DNA from: Marinobacter sp. THAF197a
GTDB taxonomy: Bacteria; Pseudomonadota; Gammaproteobacteria; Pseudomonadales; Oleiphilaceae
Assembly: GCF_009363275.1 (NCBI RefSeq)
Contig: NZ_CP045324.1
Location: 3,720,001-3,784,000 of the forward strand
Direction of reading: 5' to 3'
DNA: 64,000 bases
Shown here: positions 1 to 8,389 of the stretch, in pieces
How the letters are laid out: each line of letters starts with the position of its first letter
Position numbering within the stretch: position 1 is the first letter of the stretch
Program-made: the position numbers and the translations under genes
The notes under the pieces: generated by a model
The model's database searches: none
Told to the model about the DNA's origin: nothing
The model's input: only the letters and a program-made list of their open reading frames with translations

Positions 1-127
1 ACTTACCCACGGCATTAGGGCCAACCACGGCCACCAGTGAGCCCGCGGGTATCTCGGGCAGGGTAAGTCCGGTGAAGACGGATCGGTTCCGGTAGCCGGC
101 GGTCACGGATTGCAGTTTCAGGGTCAC
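1..127 (-). CDS. ABC transporter ATP-binding protein, FecE/FepC type (partial)
   Basis: The first 42 residues of an ATPase that would power the iron-siderophore or heme type importer encoded next to it; the rest lies beyond the window edge. The reading frame begins with GTG at 127, whose GTGA overlaps the stop of the permease gene, and runs through an N-terminal strand pattern into a Walker A motif, GPNAVGK, at the very edge. The overlap and strand show translational coupling with the permease. The substrate cannot be read from this fragment. Confidence 0.85.
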   Translation of the reverse strand, partial: MTLKLQSVTAGYRNRSVFTGLTLPEIPAGSLVAVVGPNAVGK

Positions 128-1218
128 AACGCGGCCCTCCTGCTGCGGCCGATGATCAGCGTGATAAACAGCGGGATACCTACCAGGGCGGTCACAATCC
201 CCACCGGCAATACCACTCCCGGCACCAGCAGCTTGCTGGCGATGGATGACAACGACAGCAGGACGGCCCCGGCCAGGGCGCTGCCCGGCAGCAGGAAACG
301 GTGATCTTCCCCCAGCATCAACCGGGCAATGTGGGGTGCCACCAGGCCTATAAAACCGATTTCCCCAACGAAACACATGGCCGCCGCCGTCAACAGGCTC
401 ACCCGCATCAGCACCACCAGGCGCATGCGCTCCACCCGGATGCCCAGACTGCGGGCCTGCTCTTCACCACTGCGCAGCAGGGTCATGGCCCAGGCATTAC
501 GAAGTGAAAACGGCAGGCACACCGCCAGCACCAGGGCCACGATAGCCACTTTGTCCAGACTGGCCCTGGCCAGGCTGCCCATGGTCCAGAATACAATCTG
601 CTGGACCGACTCGGCGTCGGCCATGAACTGGATCAGTCCCACCACCGCGTTGATACCGAATAACAGGGCAATACCGAACAGCACCACCGCATGCACCGAA
701 GCGCCCAGGCTACGTGACAGTACCAGAATCAGTAACGAGGCGGCCGCAGCGAACACAAAGGCCGACAGCGGCAACAGCACATGGGCCGCCAGCCCCAATA
801 CCGAAACATTGAAGGCGATAACCAGCGACGCCCCCAGGGTGGCAGCCGCGCCGACGCCCAGGGTAAACGGGCTGGCCAGGGGGTTGTTCAGTACGGTCTG
901 CATCTCGGCCCCGGCCAGGCCCAGGCAGGCGCCTACCACCACCGCCATCAACGCATAGGGCAGCCGGATGTCCTGAATGATCACCAGGGTGCCGGCATTA
1001 AGGCTTTCAGGATTCAACAGCCCGCGAATCACGTCCAGCAAACCCAGCATGGCCGGCCCCGAGGCAATGTCCACCAGCAAAGCAGCCACCGCCGCAGTCA
1101 CCAGACCGGCCAGACACAGTACCCGCCGGAACACAAAACGGCGGTACTGGCTCGCCAGCCCGCCATCCGCCGGCGTGCCTGTCCGGTTGGCGGCAGCGCC
1201 TGCACTCGGCGACGTCAT
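124..1218 (-). CDS. FecCD-family iron-type ABC transporter permease
   Basis: A 364-residue inner-membrane permease of the FecCD (BtuC-like) family, which passes iron-siderophore, heme or cobalamin substrates from a periplasmic binding protein into the cytoplasm. It has about ten hydrophobic segments and the family's late cytoplasmic coupling motif GEIGFIGLVAPHIAR, followed by LGEDHRFLLPG. Length is somewhat above the usual 330-350 because of a polar N-terminal extension of about 25 residues. The ATG at 1218 overlaps the stop of the binding-protein gene (ATGA) and its own stop overlaps the GTG of the ATPase, so the three are tightly coupled. Confidence 0.93.
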   Translation of the reverse strand: MTSPSAGAAANRTGTPADGGLASQYRRFVFRRVLCLAGLVTAAVAALLVDIASGPAMLGLLDVIRGLLNPESLNAGTLVIIQDIRLPYALMAVVVGACLGLAGAEMQTVLNNPLASPFTLGVGAAATLGASLVIAFNVSVLGLAAHVLLPLSAFVFAAAASLLILVLSRSLGASVHAVVLFGIALLFGINAVVGLIQFMADAESVQQIVFWTMGSLARASLDKVAIVALVLAVCLPFSLRNAWAMTLLRSGEEQARSLGIRVERMRLVVLMRVSLLTAAAMCFVGEIGFIGLVAPHIARLMLGEDHRFLLPGSALAGAVLLSLSSIASKLLVPGVVLPVGIVTALVGIPLFITLIIGRSRRAAL

Positions 1219-2363
1219 AGCGTTTCCTCGCCAAGCGTGATCCAGTAACGGCCATCCAGGGGCACTGGTTGAAACTCCCGGTAAAAGGTTTCCAGGGTTT
1301 GCTCCGGGTCCAGTTCAGACAGCGCCTCCGGGTGCAGCCAGCGAGCCAGCGCCTGAACCGCTACCACGTTCATCGGTGTGTTATAGAAGTGATGCCAGAT
1401 CGCCATGGCCCGCTGCTCCCGGATTGGCTCCAGGGCCCGAAGCCCGGGCCGATCCGTCGCTCGGCGGAACGACTCGCGGGCCATCGGCCCATCAACACCT
1501 GCCCCCAGCATCACATAGGGCTGATCCGCATCGGACACCTGGTACTTGCGCGAACCAATGGCCGTGGCCAGATAGCGATCGGGAGGGTCACTGAGCAGAT
1601 ACTCCAGATTCATCACACCGGAAACTCCGGGCACCCGGTCTGCCGCCACATTGCGCCCGCCCGCGGCGTCAATGAAGCGCCCCATCATTCCCCGGACCAT
1701 GGTTTCGCAGCAGCTGTCATGCAGGCCTAACCGGCTGTGGAGAAACACCCTGGGCCGGTTGTCCAGAGGGATGTCAGATACCACCTCACTGACCCGTGCA
1801 AGCTCCTCCCGGTAGAAACGGTTGAACCTCTGCGCCTCCTGCTCTCGGCCAAGCACATCTCCCAGCAGTGCCATACTTCGGGGTGTATTGACCAGGGGCT
1901 GCTGTCGGAAATCGACAAACACGACCGCCACGCCAGCCCGCTCAAGGCGCTCAATCAACGCCCTGTTGTGGGCGCCGGGACCATGGCCCTCCAGGCTGAA
2001 GATGGCCAGGTCGGCCCCGATGGCCAGCACCGATTCCAGACTGAAACTGTCGGCGGATGCATGCCCCACCTTGGGCACCTCCGCCAATGCGGGAAAGCGT
2101 TTCAGGTACTGGGCATAACCTCCAGGGTCGGTCTGTTCAAAATCCGGCAATATGCCAGCCAGGCGATCCATCGTTGCATCGCCGTCCAGAATGGCCAGCG
2201 CCGGTATATAGCGGCTCTCACCCAGTATCACCCGGTTCACGGACTCGGGGATGGACACCTGCCGGTCGGCCAGGTCCGTGACGGTTCTCGCCGCCTGGAC
2301 CACGCCAGTCTGGATCAGAAGAACGCCGCCCAGCAGGGCGGCGACAAACGGTGACAATGCCAT
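1215..2363 (-). CDS. Periplasmic iron-complex binding protein (FepB/BtuF-like)
   Basis: A type III periplasmic binding protein of about 382 residues that would deliver substrate to the adjacent FecCD permease. The N-terminus has a hydrophobic signal ending VVQA, then a typical opening with TVTDLADRQVSIPESVNRVIL. The ATG at 2363 is preferred over a TTG two codons upstream because a GAGG ribosome-binding site precedes it. An unusual feature is a Cys-Cys pair (HDSCCE) in the middle of the C-terminal lobe. It starts 8 bases after the receptor stop and overlaps the permease start. Substrate unknown; iron is inferred from context. Confidence 0.88.
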   Translation of the reverse strand: MALSPFVAALLGGVLLIQTGVVQAARTVTDLADRQVSIPESVNRVILGESRYIPALAILDGDATMDRLAGILPDFEQTDPGGYAQYLKRFPALAEVPKVGHASADSFSLESVLAIGADLAIFSLEGHGPGAHNRALIERLERAGVAVVFVDFRQQPLVNTPRSMALLGDVLGREQEAQRFNRFYREELARVSEVVSDIPLDNRPRVFLHSRLGLHDSCCETMVRGMMGRFIDAAGGRNVAADRVPGVSGVMNLEYLLSDPPDRYLATAIGSRKYQVSDADQPYVMLGAGVDGPMARESFRRATDRPGLRALEPIREQRAMAIWHHFYNTPMNVVAVQALARWLHPEALSELDPEQTLETFYREFQPVPLDGRYWITLGEETL

Positions 2364-2371
2364 CAGCAACC

Positions 2372-4345
2372 TCAGAACCGCATGGCCAGGCCAAGGCGAA
2401 TATCACGACCGGGTTCGGGCATACCGACAATGCCTTCGTAGTCTTCGATGTGCTGGTAATCGGCGTTACTGGCGTGATCCAGGTACTGCTTGTCACCCAC
2501 GTTCTTGACCGTGAGGGTCAGTCTCAGGTTTTCACTGCCGGTGGGCAGCCAGTGGACAAACACGTCGTGTACGCCGTAGCCGGGCTTGTCGATGGTACCC
2601 ACAGAGGTTTCCAGGCCATCAATACCCTTGACGAACCGGCCCTGCCAGCCGAACTCAAGGTTGCGGTCCCAGCGGTAGGCCAGATCAGCAATCCAGGTGT
2701 CGCCCATGGTGTTGCCAAGCAGGTTATGCTCGTAAACGGTCAACGGCTGACCATCCACTTCGGCATCGTTGCTGTGGAAACTGAGCCCGGCGGACAGCGC
2801 CTGCCACTGGTAACCGGTTGAAATCAGGTAGCCATCAGACTCCAGGTCACCAATGTTCTTGTAGATGGACTCCCGGAAAGGCAGCAGCGGGTCGGCAATC
2901 GCATCCTTGATCTCGGAACGGTACACCTCTGCAGACAGGCGGAAGCGGTCATAGCGGTAATCGAAACCGACTTCGGTATTACGGGCCTTTTCCCCCTTCA
3001 GGTCGGGATCGTTTTCCGAGCCTTCCAGTTTGAAGGAGTCCTGGGTGGTGGGCCCACGAAATGCCTCGGCATAGCCGGCCTTCAGCGTCAAACCGTCGAC
3101 CACCTCCCAGGCCAGGTTGGCGTTCGGACTGACCTCGTCCTCACTGAAGCGCTGGTCATTGTTGTCCTTGAGCCGGTAGTCATCATAGCGGGCACCGGCA
3201 CTGAACAGCAGACGGCTGGTGAGCCATACATCACCCTGGAGGTAGATACCCAGCACTTCACCGGTCTGCTGTTCGGCTTTCTTGTCGTCCTCGTAGCCGG
3301 CGTTGACCTTGTCTTCCCGGTAGTCCACACCGTAGGTGAGGCTGTGCTCACCGAAACGGCTGGTATTGCGGAGGTCGCCGCCGGTGTTCTTGCTGAACCC
3401 GAAGTAGCGACCCCAGCGGTCCTCAACGTTCTGCTCGATGTCGGACTCGGTGTGGTAAACGGTTGCTTCCAGATCCACCAGGGCATTGCCGGAGGGTGCG
3501 AATCCATAATTCAGAGTGGTGGTATCCCGGCGGCCATCAAGGTCGTACAGGCGATTGAAACCACTGACGATCCACTGTGGGCGCTGGGGCCGTTCTCCCT
3601 TGTCGGTGCGGACTTCGTGACTGAGTTTCAGGGTCTGATCGGCCGGCAACTGGCCTACCAGTTTGGCAAAGCCAAGCTGTTGACGGGCATCGCTGCCGGC
3701 AACACGCTCACCATTCCCATCCTTGAAGGGCTCGTGATCACTCTGGCTGACAGACACCAGGGTGCTCCAATTATCGCTCAGCCGGCCAAAGGCTGTGCCG
3801 CTTGCCTTGTAGCCGTCGGTGTTGGAGAAAGAACCCAGCTTGACCAGGGCACCAGCGTTTTCTCCCGGTCGCAACAGGTCTTCCGGATCCCGGGTCACGA
3901 AACGGATTGAACCACCCAGGGCACCGGCGCCATCCGTGGCCCGACCGGCCCCGGCGTTGACCTCAACCTGCTTTAGCAGCTCAGGCTCCACCGACAGACG
4001 GCCGGAGTGATGAAACAGCGCCCCGGCCTGGGTGGCGCCATCCACTGACACGTTCAGCAGGGGATCTTCAAAGCCCCGCACATAGACTTTCTGGGCAATG
4101 CTGTTCGAACCACCCACATTGACATCCGGGCGGCCGGCAAACACGTCGTTCAGATCATCCGCCTGGTAACGATCCAGGTTCTGCCGGTCAATGACGATAT
4201 CGCTGGCAGCTTCCCGCTCAGCGGTCACCTGTATCGGCTCAAGGGACACCGGGTCTGCATGGGCCAGGGGGGATGCGGCCAGGGCAAGCCACAAGGCGTT
4301 GCGACGAAAACCACCCACTCGGGATTCAGTTCCTAGATTTGCCAT
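2372..4345 (-). CDS. TonB-dependent outer-membrane receptor
   Basis: A 657-residue outer-membrane receptor that would import an iron complex using TonB energy. Counting from the ATG at 4345 there is a signal peptide cleaved near AHA (residues 28-30), a TonB box-like EPIQVTAE (36-43), a plug domain to about 150, and a beta-barrel ending LGLAMRF with the aromatic C-terminus needed for outer-membrane assembly. Residues 429-432 read FRGP and 446-449 DPDL, resembling the FRAP/NPNL boxes of heme receptors, but the histidine usual between them is absent, so a siderophore is equally possible. The start is chosen over an in-frame codon at 4555 because of the signal peptide and a GGAG site. It lies between the two-component genes and the ABC genes. 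Confidence 0.92.
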   Translation of the reverse strand: MANLGTESRVGGFRRNALWLALAASPLAHADPVSLEPIQVTAEREAASDIVIDRQNLDRYQADDLNDVFAGRPDVNVGGSNSIAQKVYVRGFEDPLLNVSVDGATQAGALFHHSGRLSVEPELLKQVEVNAGAGRATDGAGALGGSIRFVTRDPEDLLRPGENAGALVKLGSFSNTDGYKASGTAFGRLSDNWSTLVSVSQSDHEPFKDGNGERVAGSDARQQLGFAKLVGQLPADQTLKLSHEVRTDKGERPQRPQWIVSGFNRLYDLDGRRDTTTLNYGFAPSGNALVDLEATVYHTESDIEQNVEDRWGRYFGFSKNTGGDLRNTSRFGEHSLTYGVDYREDKVNAGYEDDKKAEQQTGEVLGIYLQGDVWLTSRLLFSAGARYDDYRLKDNNDQRFSEDEVSPNANLAWEVVDGLTLKAGYAEAFRGPTTQDSFKLEGSENDPDLKGEKARNTEVGFDYRYDRFRLSAEVYRSEIKDAIADPLLPFRESIYKNIGDLESDGYLISTGYQWQALSAGLSFHSNDAEVDGQPLTVYEHNLLGNTMGDTWIADLAYRWDRNLEFGWQGRFVKGIDGLETSVGTIDKPGYGVHDVFVHWLPTGSENLRLTLTVKNVGDKQYLDHASNADYQHIEDYEGIVGMPEPGRDIRLGLAMRF

Positions 4346-4364
4346 GGGTACTGCGCTCCAATAC

Positions 4365-4379
4365 TGAAAATGATTCCTA
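4365..4379 (-). promoter_or_regulatory. Possible Fur box before the TonB receptor
   Basis: The segment TGAAAATGATTCCTA resembles the 7-1-7 Fur consensus (TGATAAT-N-ATTATCA): six of seven positions match in the left half and four of seven in the right. It sits 20 bases upstream of the receptor ATG, between the kinase stop and the receptor, so it could give the receptor and ABC genes their own iron-repressed promoter. The match is imperfect. Confidence 0.4.
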
Positions 4380-4433
4380 TTTGGGGCGCATTCTCGATTA
4401 GAAAATCGAGGAAGTGAACGACTTTTACATTTG

Positions 4434-5780
4434 TTACAAACGTGACGCGGGAAACCACAGATCCATTTGAAGTCCCCGGCCGGGCCGATTCCGGGCCTGA
4501 ATCCAGCCACCAATGGCCTCAACCTGACGACGAGCCAGGGATAGCCCCAGTCCATGCCCGCCTGGCCCGGACTGACCGGTGCGGGAGGCCCGAAAGAATG
4601 GCTTGAAGATCAGATCAAGCTGCTCGGCCGGCACGCCCGGCCCCTGGTCGCTGACCGACAGCCGGTATCCGTTGTCCTGGGGCTCCAGCACGATCCGGAT
4701 ACAGCCCTCCGCCGGGGTGTAGTGACAGGCATTACGCACAACATTCTCAACCGCCTGGGCTATGGCCCGGTGACTGCTCCCCGCCAGCATGGCCTGATCG
4801 GGCAATTCGGCCACAATCCTGCGGCTGGGGTTCTCGTAACGGGCATCCTCAACGATGGTGTCCACAAGGTCGGTCAGGTTCAGGTCTTCGTTGCCCAGGT
4901 CCGGCTGTTCGTTCTCGAGCCAGGCCAGCGTCAGGGTATCTTCCACCAACGCCCGCATCAGATCACACTCCCGCCGGATACGCGGCAGGAAATGGTGAGT
5001 ATCAATGCCTTCCTCAACGCAACTGACGGCCATATCGATCCGGGTCAACGGGGTTCGTAACTCGTGAGAGAGGTCAGCAATCAGACGGCGCTGGGACAGG
5101 ATCAGATCGCCAATACGCTCCGCCATGCGGTCAAAGGTATCCGCCAGAGCGGTGAGTTCATCATTACGATTACCCAGCAGGGCACGCACCCGGGTTCCCA
5201 GGTTACCTTCACTGAACTGACGGGTAGCCAGTTCCAATTGACGGATGGGATTCATCACATGCCGGTAAATGACCAGCGACAGCACCAACAGCACCACCAA
5301 CGGCAAGGCCACTTTCAGGAACAGCTTCATCTCCGGCAGGTAGGTGCCCGGGCGCATCCGTTGCGGCAGGGTAATCAGAAAATGGGTGTGGCCATCGGCA
5401 AAGGTCATGTCCATGATCGGGTTGTCCGCGAAGTAGAGATGGATTTTCCACTCTACGTTCCGGCCAAGACGAAAGCCTTCCATAAACTGCCCGGACAACT
5501 CACTTCCAGCCAGCGGCTGCACCGACGACCGCACCACCGCCGCCCAGGTATCCTCCTGTACCTGAAGGTTTTCCAGCCAGTCTGCCAGCGCCTGTTCATC
5601 GCCGGATAGGTATAGTCGCTCGGCCGTTCGCCCCCATTGCTTCAGAGTGTCCTGATGGTGCTTGGCGATAAAGCTCATCTGCTGCTCGGTGGTGTCCCCC
5701 AGAAAGGAGATCACCCAGACCAGCACCAGCGTACCCAGGGCCAGGGTGCCGCAAAGGCGCCACCAGAGTTTTCGGCTCAC
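4434..5780 (-). CDS. Membrane sensor histidine kinase
   Basis: A 448-residue kinase that senses a periplasmic or envelope signal and phosphorylates the adjacent regulator. Two membrane segments (about 11-28 and 154-174) flank a periplasmic domain of about 125 residues; HAMP follows (about 176-228), then the phosphoacceptor His239 in DLSHELRTPL and an ATPase domain with N box NVVRNACHY, G1 DQGPGVP and G2 GHGLGLSLARR. It starts with GTG at 5780, overlapping the regulator stop. Location directly before a TonB receptor recalls the Pseudomonas PfeR/PfeS arrangement controlling enterobactin uptake; the actual ligand is unknown. Confidence 0.92.
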   Translation of the reverse strand: MSRKLWWRLCGTLALGTLVLVWVISFLGDTTEQQMSFIAKHHQDTLKQWGRTAERLYLSGDEQALADWLENLQVQEDTWAAVVRSSVQPLAGSELSGQFMEGFRLGRNVEWKIHLYFADNPIMDMTFADGHTHFLITLPQRMRPGTYLPEMKLFLKVALPLVVLLVLSLVIYRHVMNPIRQLELATRQFSEGNLGTRVRALLGNRNDELTALADTFDRMAERIGDLILSQRRLIADLSHELRTPLTRIDMAVSCVEEGIDTHHFLPRIRRECDLMRALVEDTLTLAWLENEQPDLGNEDLNLTDLVDTIVEDARYENPSRRIVAELPDQAMLAGSSHRAIAQAVENVVRNACHYTPAEGCIRIVLEPQDNGYRLSVSDQGPGVPAEQLDLIFKPFFRASRTGQSGPGGHGLGLSLARRQVEAIGGWIQARNRPGRGLQMDLWFPASRL

Positions 5781-6481
5781 AGAAAACAGTACCCCCGGCC
5801 ATGGACAGTCTGCAGGCGGTCAGCCGCCATGCCGGCCTCAACCAGCTTGCGGCGCACCCGGCTCAAATGCATATCCAGACTCCGGTCATAACGGCTGAAC
5901 TCCTTTTCCAGCACCACCTGGTACAGGTAGGGTTTGCTGAGAGTCTCCGACTGGTGCAGGACCAGCATCCAAAGCAGTCGAAACTGGATGGGCGTCAGGC
6001 AAATTGCCTCGCCGTTGCAAACCACCGACAGACTTGCGCGATTGAGCGTCAGATTACCAACCACCAGTTCCGTGGGGTCGGCACGCTGGTCGCCTGCCTT
6101 GAGGGTGCGCCGGAGCAGTGCTTCGATCCTGAGCAGCAATTCGGTAAAGCTGAACGGCTTGGGCAGATAATCGTCCGCACCCTGTTGGTAACCCAGGATA
6201 CGCTCCTCCTCGGCGCCACAGGCGGTCAACATCATGACCGGCGTCTGGCGGGTCTTTCGCAGGCGCTCCAGGACATCAAACCCGTTCATCCTGGGCAACA
6301 ACACATCCAGCAGGATCAGGTCCAGCCGCAGGCTGAGCGCGTCAAGCAGGGCCTGGTCGCCCTCAAAGCACTGTTGAACCTGATACCCCTTGCTGGTCAG
6401 CAGCCCTGATAGCTGATCGCTCAGGGTCTGGTCGTCTTCAACAATCAGGATTCTTGGGCGGGACTGGGTACCAGAGGACAT
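5777..6481 (-). CDS. OmpR-family response regulator
   Basis: A 234-residue regulator: receiver domain with acidic pair EDD (15-17), phosphoacceptor Asp59 in LILLDVLLP and the KPF motif, followed by a winged-helix DNA-binding domain ending in SRVRRKL and VHGRGYCF. It is the first gene of the iron uptake operon, coupled to the kinase by a GTGA overlap. By analogy with PfeR it probably activates the downstream receptor gene when substrate is present; this is inference from position. Fur-like sequence lies 44-64 bases upstream. Confidence 0.92.
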   Translation of the reverse strand: MSSGTQSRPRILIVEDDQTLSDQLSGLLTSKGYQVQQCFEGDQALLDALSLRLDLILLDVLLPRMNGFDVLERLRKTRQTPVMMLTACGAEEERILGYQQGADDYLPKPFSFTELLLRIEALLRRTLKAGDQRADPTELVVGNLTLNRASLSVVCNGEAICLTPIQFRLLWMLVLHQSETLSKPYLYQVVLEKEFSRYDRSLDMHLSRVRRKLVEAGMAADRLQTVHGRGYCFL

Positions 6482-6524
6482 TACCGGGCAACCTTAACTT
6501 ATCAATTCACCTTATCATATGCAG

Positions 6525-6545
6525 TTGATTATCATTTATCAATCA
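6525..6545 (-). promoter_or_regulatory. Candidate Fur box at head of iron uptake operon
   Basis: Read on the minus strand this segment contains TTGATAAATGATAATCAA, with the ATGATAATCA centre of the 19-bp Fur consensus intact and GATAA steps on one side. A further TTATCAATT/TTATCATAT pair lies at 6500-6520. It sits about 45 bases before the response regulator ATG in the 224-base region between the divergent iron and sulfur operons. Iron repression of the operon is a reasonable inference. Confidence 0.6.
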
Positions 6546-6705
6546 CGCGACTGCCAACGTTGAGACTTATTCCCAAGAACCCGAAATAACCAGGAATTCT
6601 AATAACCAAAGCGAATATCATATACCCCCATATTATTGGCCTACTCAAGGTCTGGCCCAGTAAATTAGCTGTTCTATCATCCAGTTAATCCGGGCAGACC
6701 ACTCC

Positions 6706-7029
6706 ATGAAAACAAGATTCGCTCTGACCTTTGCCTTGCTGCTGCCGGCCTTGCCGGCGCTGGCTGACGACGACGCCAATACAGCGCAAACCGCTCTGCT
6801 CGCCGCGTCCTGCGCCAACTGCCATGGCACCGATGGCAAGCTGGCCGGTGTTATCCCGGCAATCGCCAACCGGCCCGCCACAGCGCTTGAAAACCAGTTG
6901 ATGGAGTTCAAGCACAGTGACTCCACCCGGGCCACCGTCATGCCGCGGATTGCCAAGGGCTATTCCGATGACGAACTGAAAGCCCTGGCCCAGTATTTCT
7001 CGCGCATCGGCTCCGCCCAGCAGCGCTGA
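6706..7029 (+). CDS. Monoheme cytochrome c, FccA-like
   Basis: A 107-residue periplasmic cytochrome with a signal peptide ending ALA near residue 21 and one heme site, CANCHG, near residues 36-41; a methionine in VMPRIAKGY is the likely sixth ligand. It is followed 28 bases later by an FccB-type flavoprotein, so it is most simply the electron-accepting subunit of flavocytochrome c sulfide dehydrogenase. The small monoheme form is like the green sulfur bacterial subunit rather than the diheme Allochromatium one. Role inferred from position; the heme site is directly seen. Confidence 0.85.
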   Translation: MKTRFALTFALLLPALPALADDDANTAQTALLAASCANCHGTDGKLAGVIPAIANRPATALENQLMEFKHSDSTRATVMPRIAKGYSDDELKALAQYFSRIGSAQQR

Positions 7030-7057
7030 TTATCACCACGACAGAAGAATCGAGACC

Positions 7058-8380
7058 ATGACCAAATCAAACATCAAGAATCAGGGCCTGAACTCGTCCC
7101 GTCGTGATCTGCTCAAGTTGATGGGCGCGGCCTCTGCCCTGCCTCTGCTGGGCGCCTGCAGCAGCCTTGGCGGGCCAAGCCGTAAAGACCTGTCGGCAAG
7201 GGTTGTGGTGGTTGGCGGCGGCTTTGGTGGCGCCACCGCCGCCAAGTACCTGAAGCGCAACGCACCGGATCTGGACGTCACTCTGATTGAACCCAACAAG
7301 GTGTTCTACACCTGCCCGTTCTCGAACCTGGTACTGGCGGGCATGCGCACCATGGACAGCATCAGCCACAACTACAACGAGCTGCGTGAGCTGGGTGTCC
7401 GGGTCGTTCACACCACGGCCCAGGACGTTGACCCGGTGTCCCGCACGGTCAGCCTTGGCGATGGCAGCAGCATCCGTTACGAGAAACTGCTGTTGTCTCC
7501 GGGCATTGATATTCGCTGGAACGCCATCGAAGGTTATGACCAGGCCGCGGCAGAACAGGCGCCCCATGCCTGGAAGGCCGGCGACCAGACCCGACTCCTG
7601 CGCCGCCAGATCGAAGCCATGGACGACGGCGGGGTGTTCGTTTTGACGGCGCCCGCCAATCCGTTCCGGTGCCCGCCTGGGCCCTATGAACGGGCCAGCC
7701 TGGTGGCCCATTACCTGAGCCAGCACAAACCGCGCTCAAAGGTGCTGATCCTGGACGCCAAGGACAACTTCTCCAAACAGGGCCTGTTCATGCAGGGCTG
7801 GAAAGACGTGCACGGCGACCGAATTGAGTGGGTCGGGCTGTCTGGCGACGGCAAGGTAACTCGCGTTGATGCCGGCAAGCGGGAAGTGGAAACCGAATTC
7901 GGCACCATCCACAAAGCCTCGGTGCTGAACGTGGTGCCGCCCCAGAAGGCCGGCTTTATTGCTGACCGGGCGGGCGTAACCAATGAGTCCGGCTGGGTGC
8001 CGGTAGACCCGGTCACGTTCGAATCCACTCAGGTGAAGGACATCTACGTGGTGGGCGACGCCACCATTGCCGCCCCGATGCCGAAGTCCGGCTTTGCCGC
8101 CAACGCCCAGGGCAAGGTGGCCGCCGCGGCCATTATTGCCGCCCTGGAAGGTCAGCGGCCGCTGGAGCCGTCCTGGGCCAACACCTGTTACAGCCTGATC
8201 AACCCGGAATACGGCATTTCCGTGGCTGCGGTGTACCGGATTCAGGAAGGCCTGATTCACGAGTCCTCCGGCGGGGTCAGCCCCAGCGATGCCAATGCAA
8301 CCTTCCGCAAACTGGAAGCCGATTACGCGTCGGGCTGGTACAGCGCCATCACTCAGGACACTTGGGGCACACGCCGCTAG
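7058..8380 (+). CDS. fccB: Flavocytochrome c sulfide dehydrogenase flavoprotein (FccB/SoxF)
   Basis: A 440-residue FAD protein that oxidises sulfide or polysulfide and passes electrons to cytochrome c. It starts with a Tat signal (SRRDLLKLMG), and the signal ends LLGAC, which also fits a lipoprotein anchor. The dinucleotide fold follows (VVVVGGGFGG). The three cysteines characteristic of FccB are visible: Cys86 in YTCPFSN (FAD attachment in the family), and Cys205 in FRCPPGP and Cys377 in NTCYS (the redox disulfide). Gaps of 28 and 9 bases link it to the cytochrome and the transporter genes. The lipobox is unusual for this family, and sulfide as substrate is inferred from homology. Confidence 0.9.
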   Translation: MTKSNIKNQGLNSSRRDLLKLMGAASALPLLGACSSLGGPSRKDLSARVVVVGGGFGGATAAKYLKRNAPDLDVTLIEPNKVFYTCPFSNLVLAGMRTMDSISHNYNELRELGVRVVHTTAQDVDPVSRTVSLGDGSSIRYEKLLLSPGIDIRWNAIEGYDQAAAEQAPHAWKAGDQTRLLRRQIEAMDDGGVFVLTAPANPFRCPPGPYERASLVAHYLSQHKPRSKVLILDAKDNFSKQGLFMQGWKDVHGDRIEWVGLSGDGKVTRVDAGKREVETEFGTIHKASVLNVVPPQKAGFIADRAGVTNESGWVPVDPVTFESTQVKDIYVVGDATIAAPMPKSGFAANAQGKVAAAAIIAALEGQRPLEPSWANTCYSLINPEYGISVAAVYRIQEGLIHESSGGVSPSDANATFRKLEADYASGWYSAITQDTWGTRR

Positions 8381-8389
8381 GCCGGGACG

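Noticed and set aside
4393..4410. CTCGATT-AGAA-AATCGAG hairpin after the sensor kinase gene
   Set aside because: No T run follows on the minus strand, so it is not a convincing terminator; the operon probably reads through.
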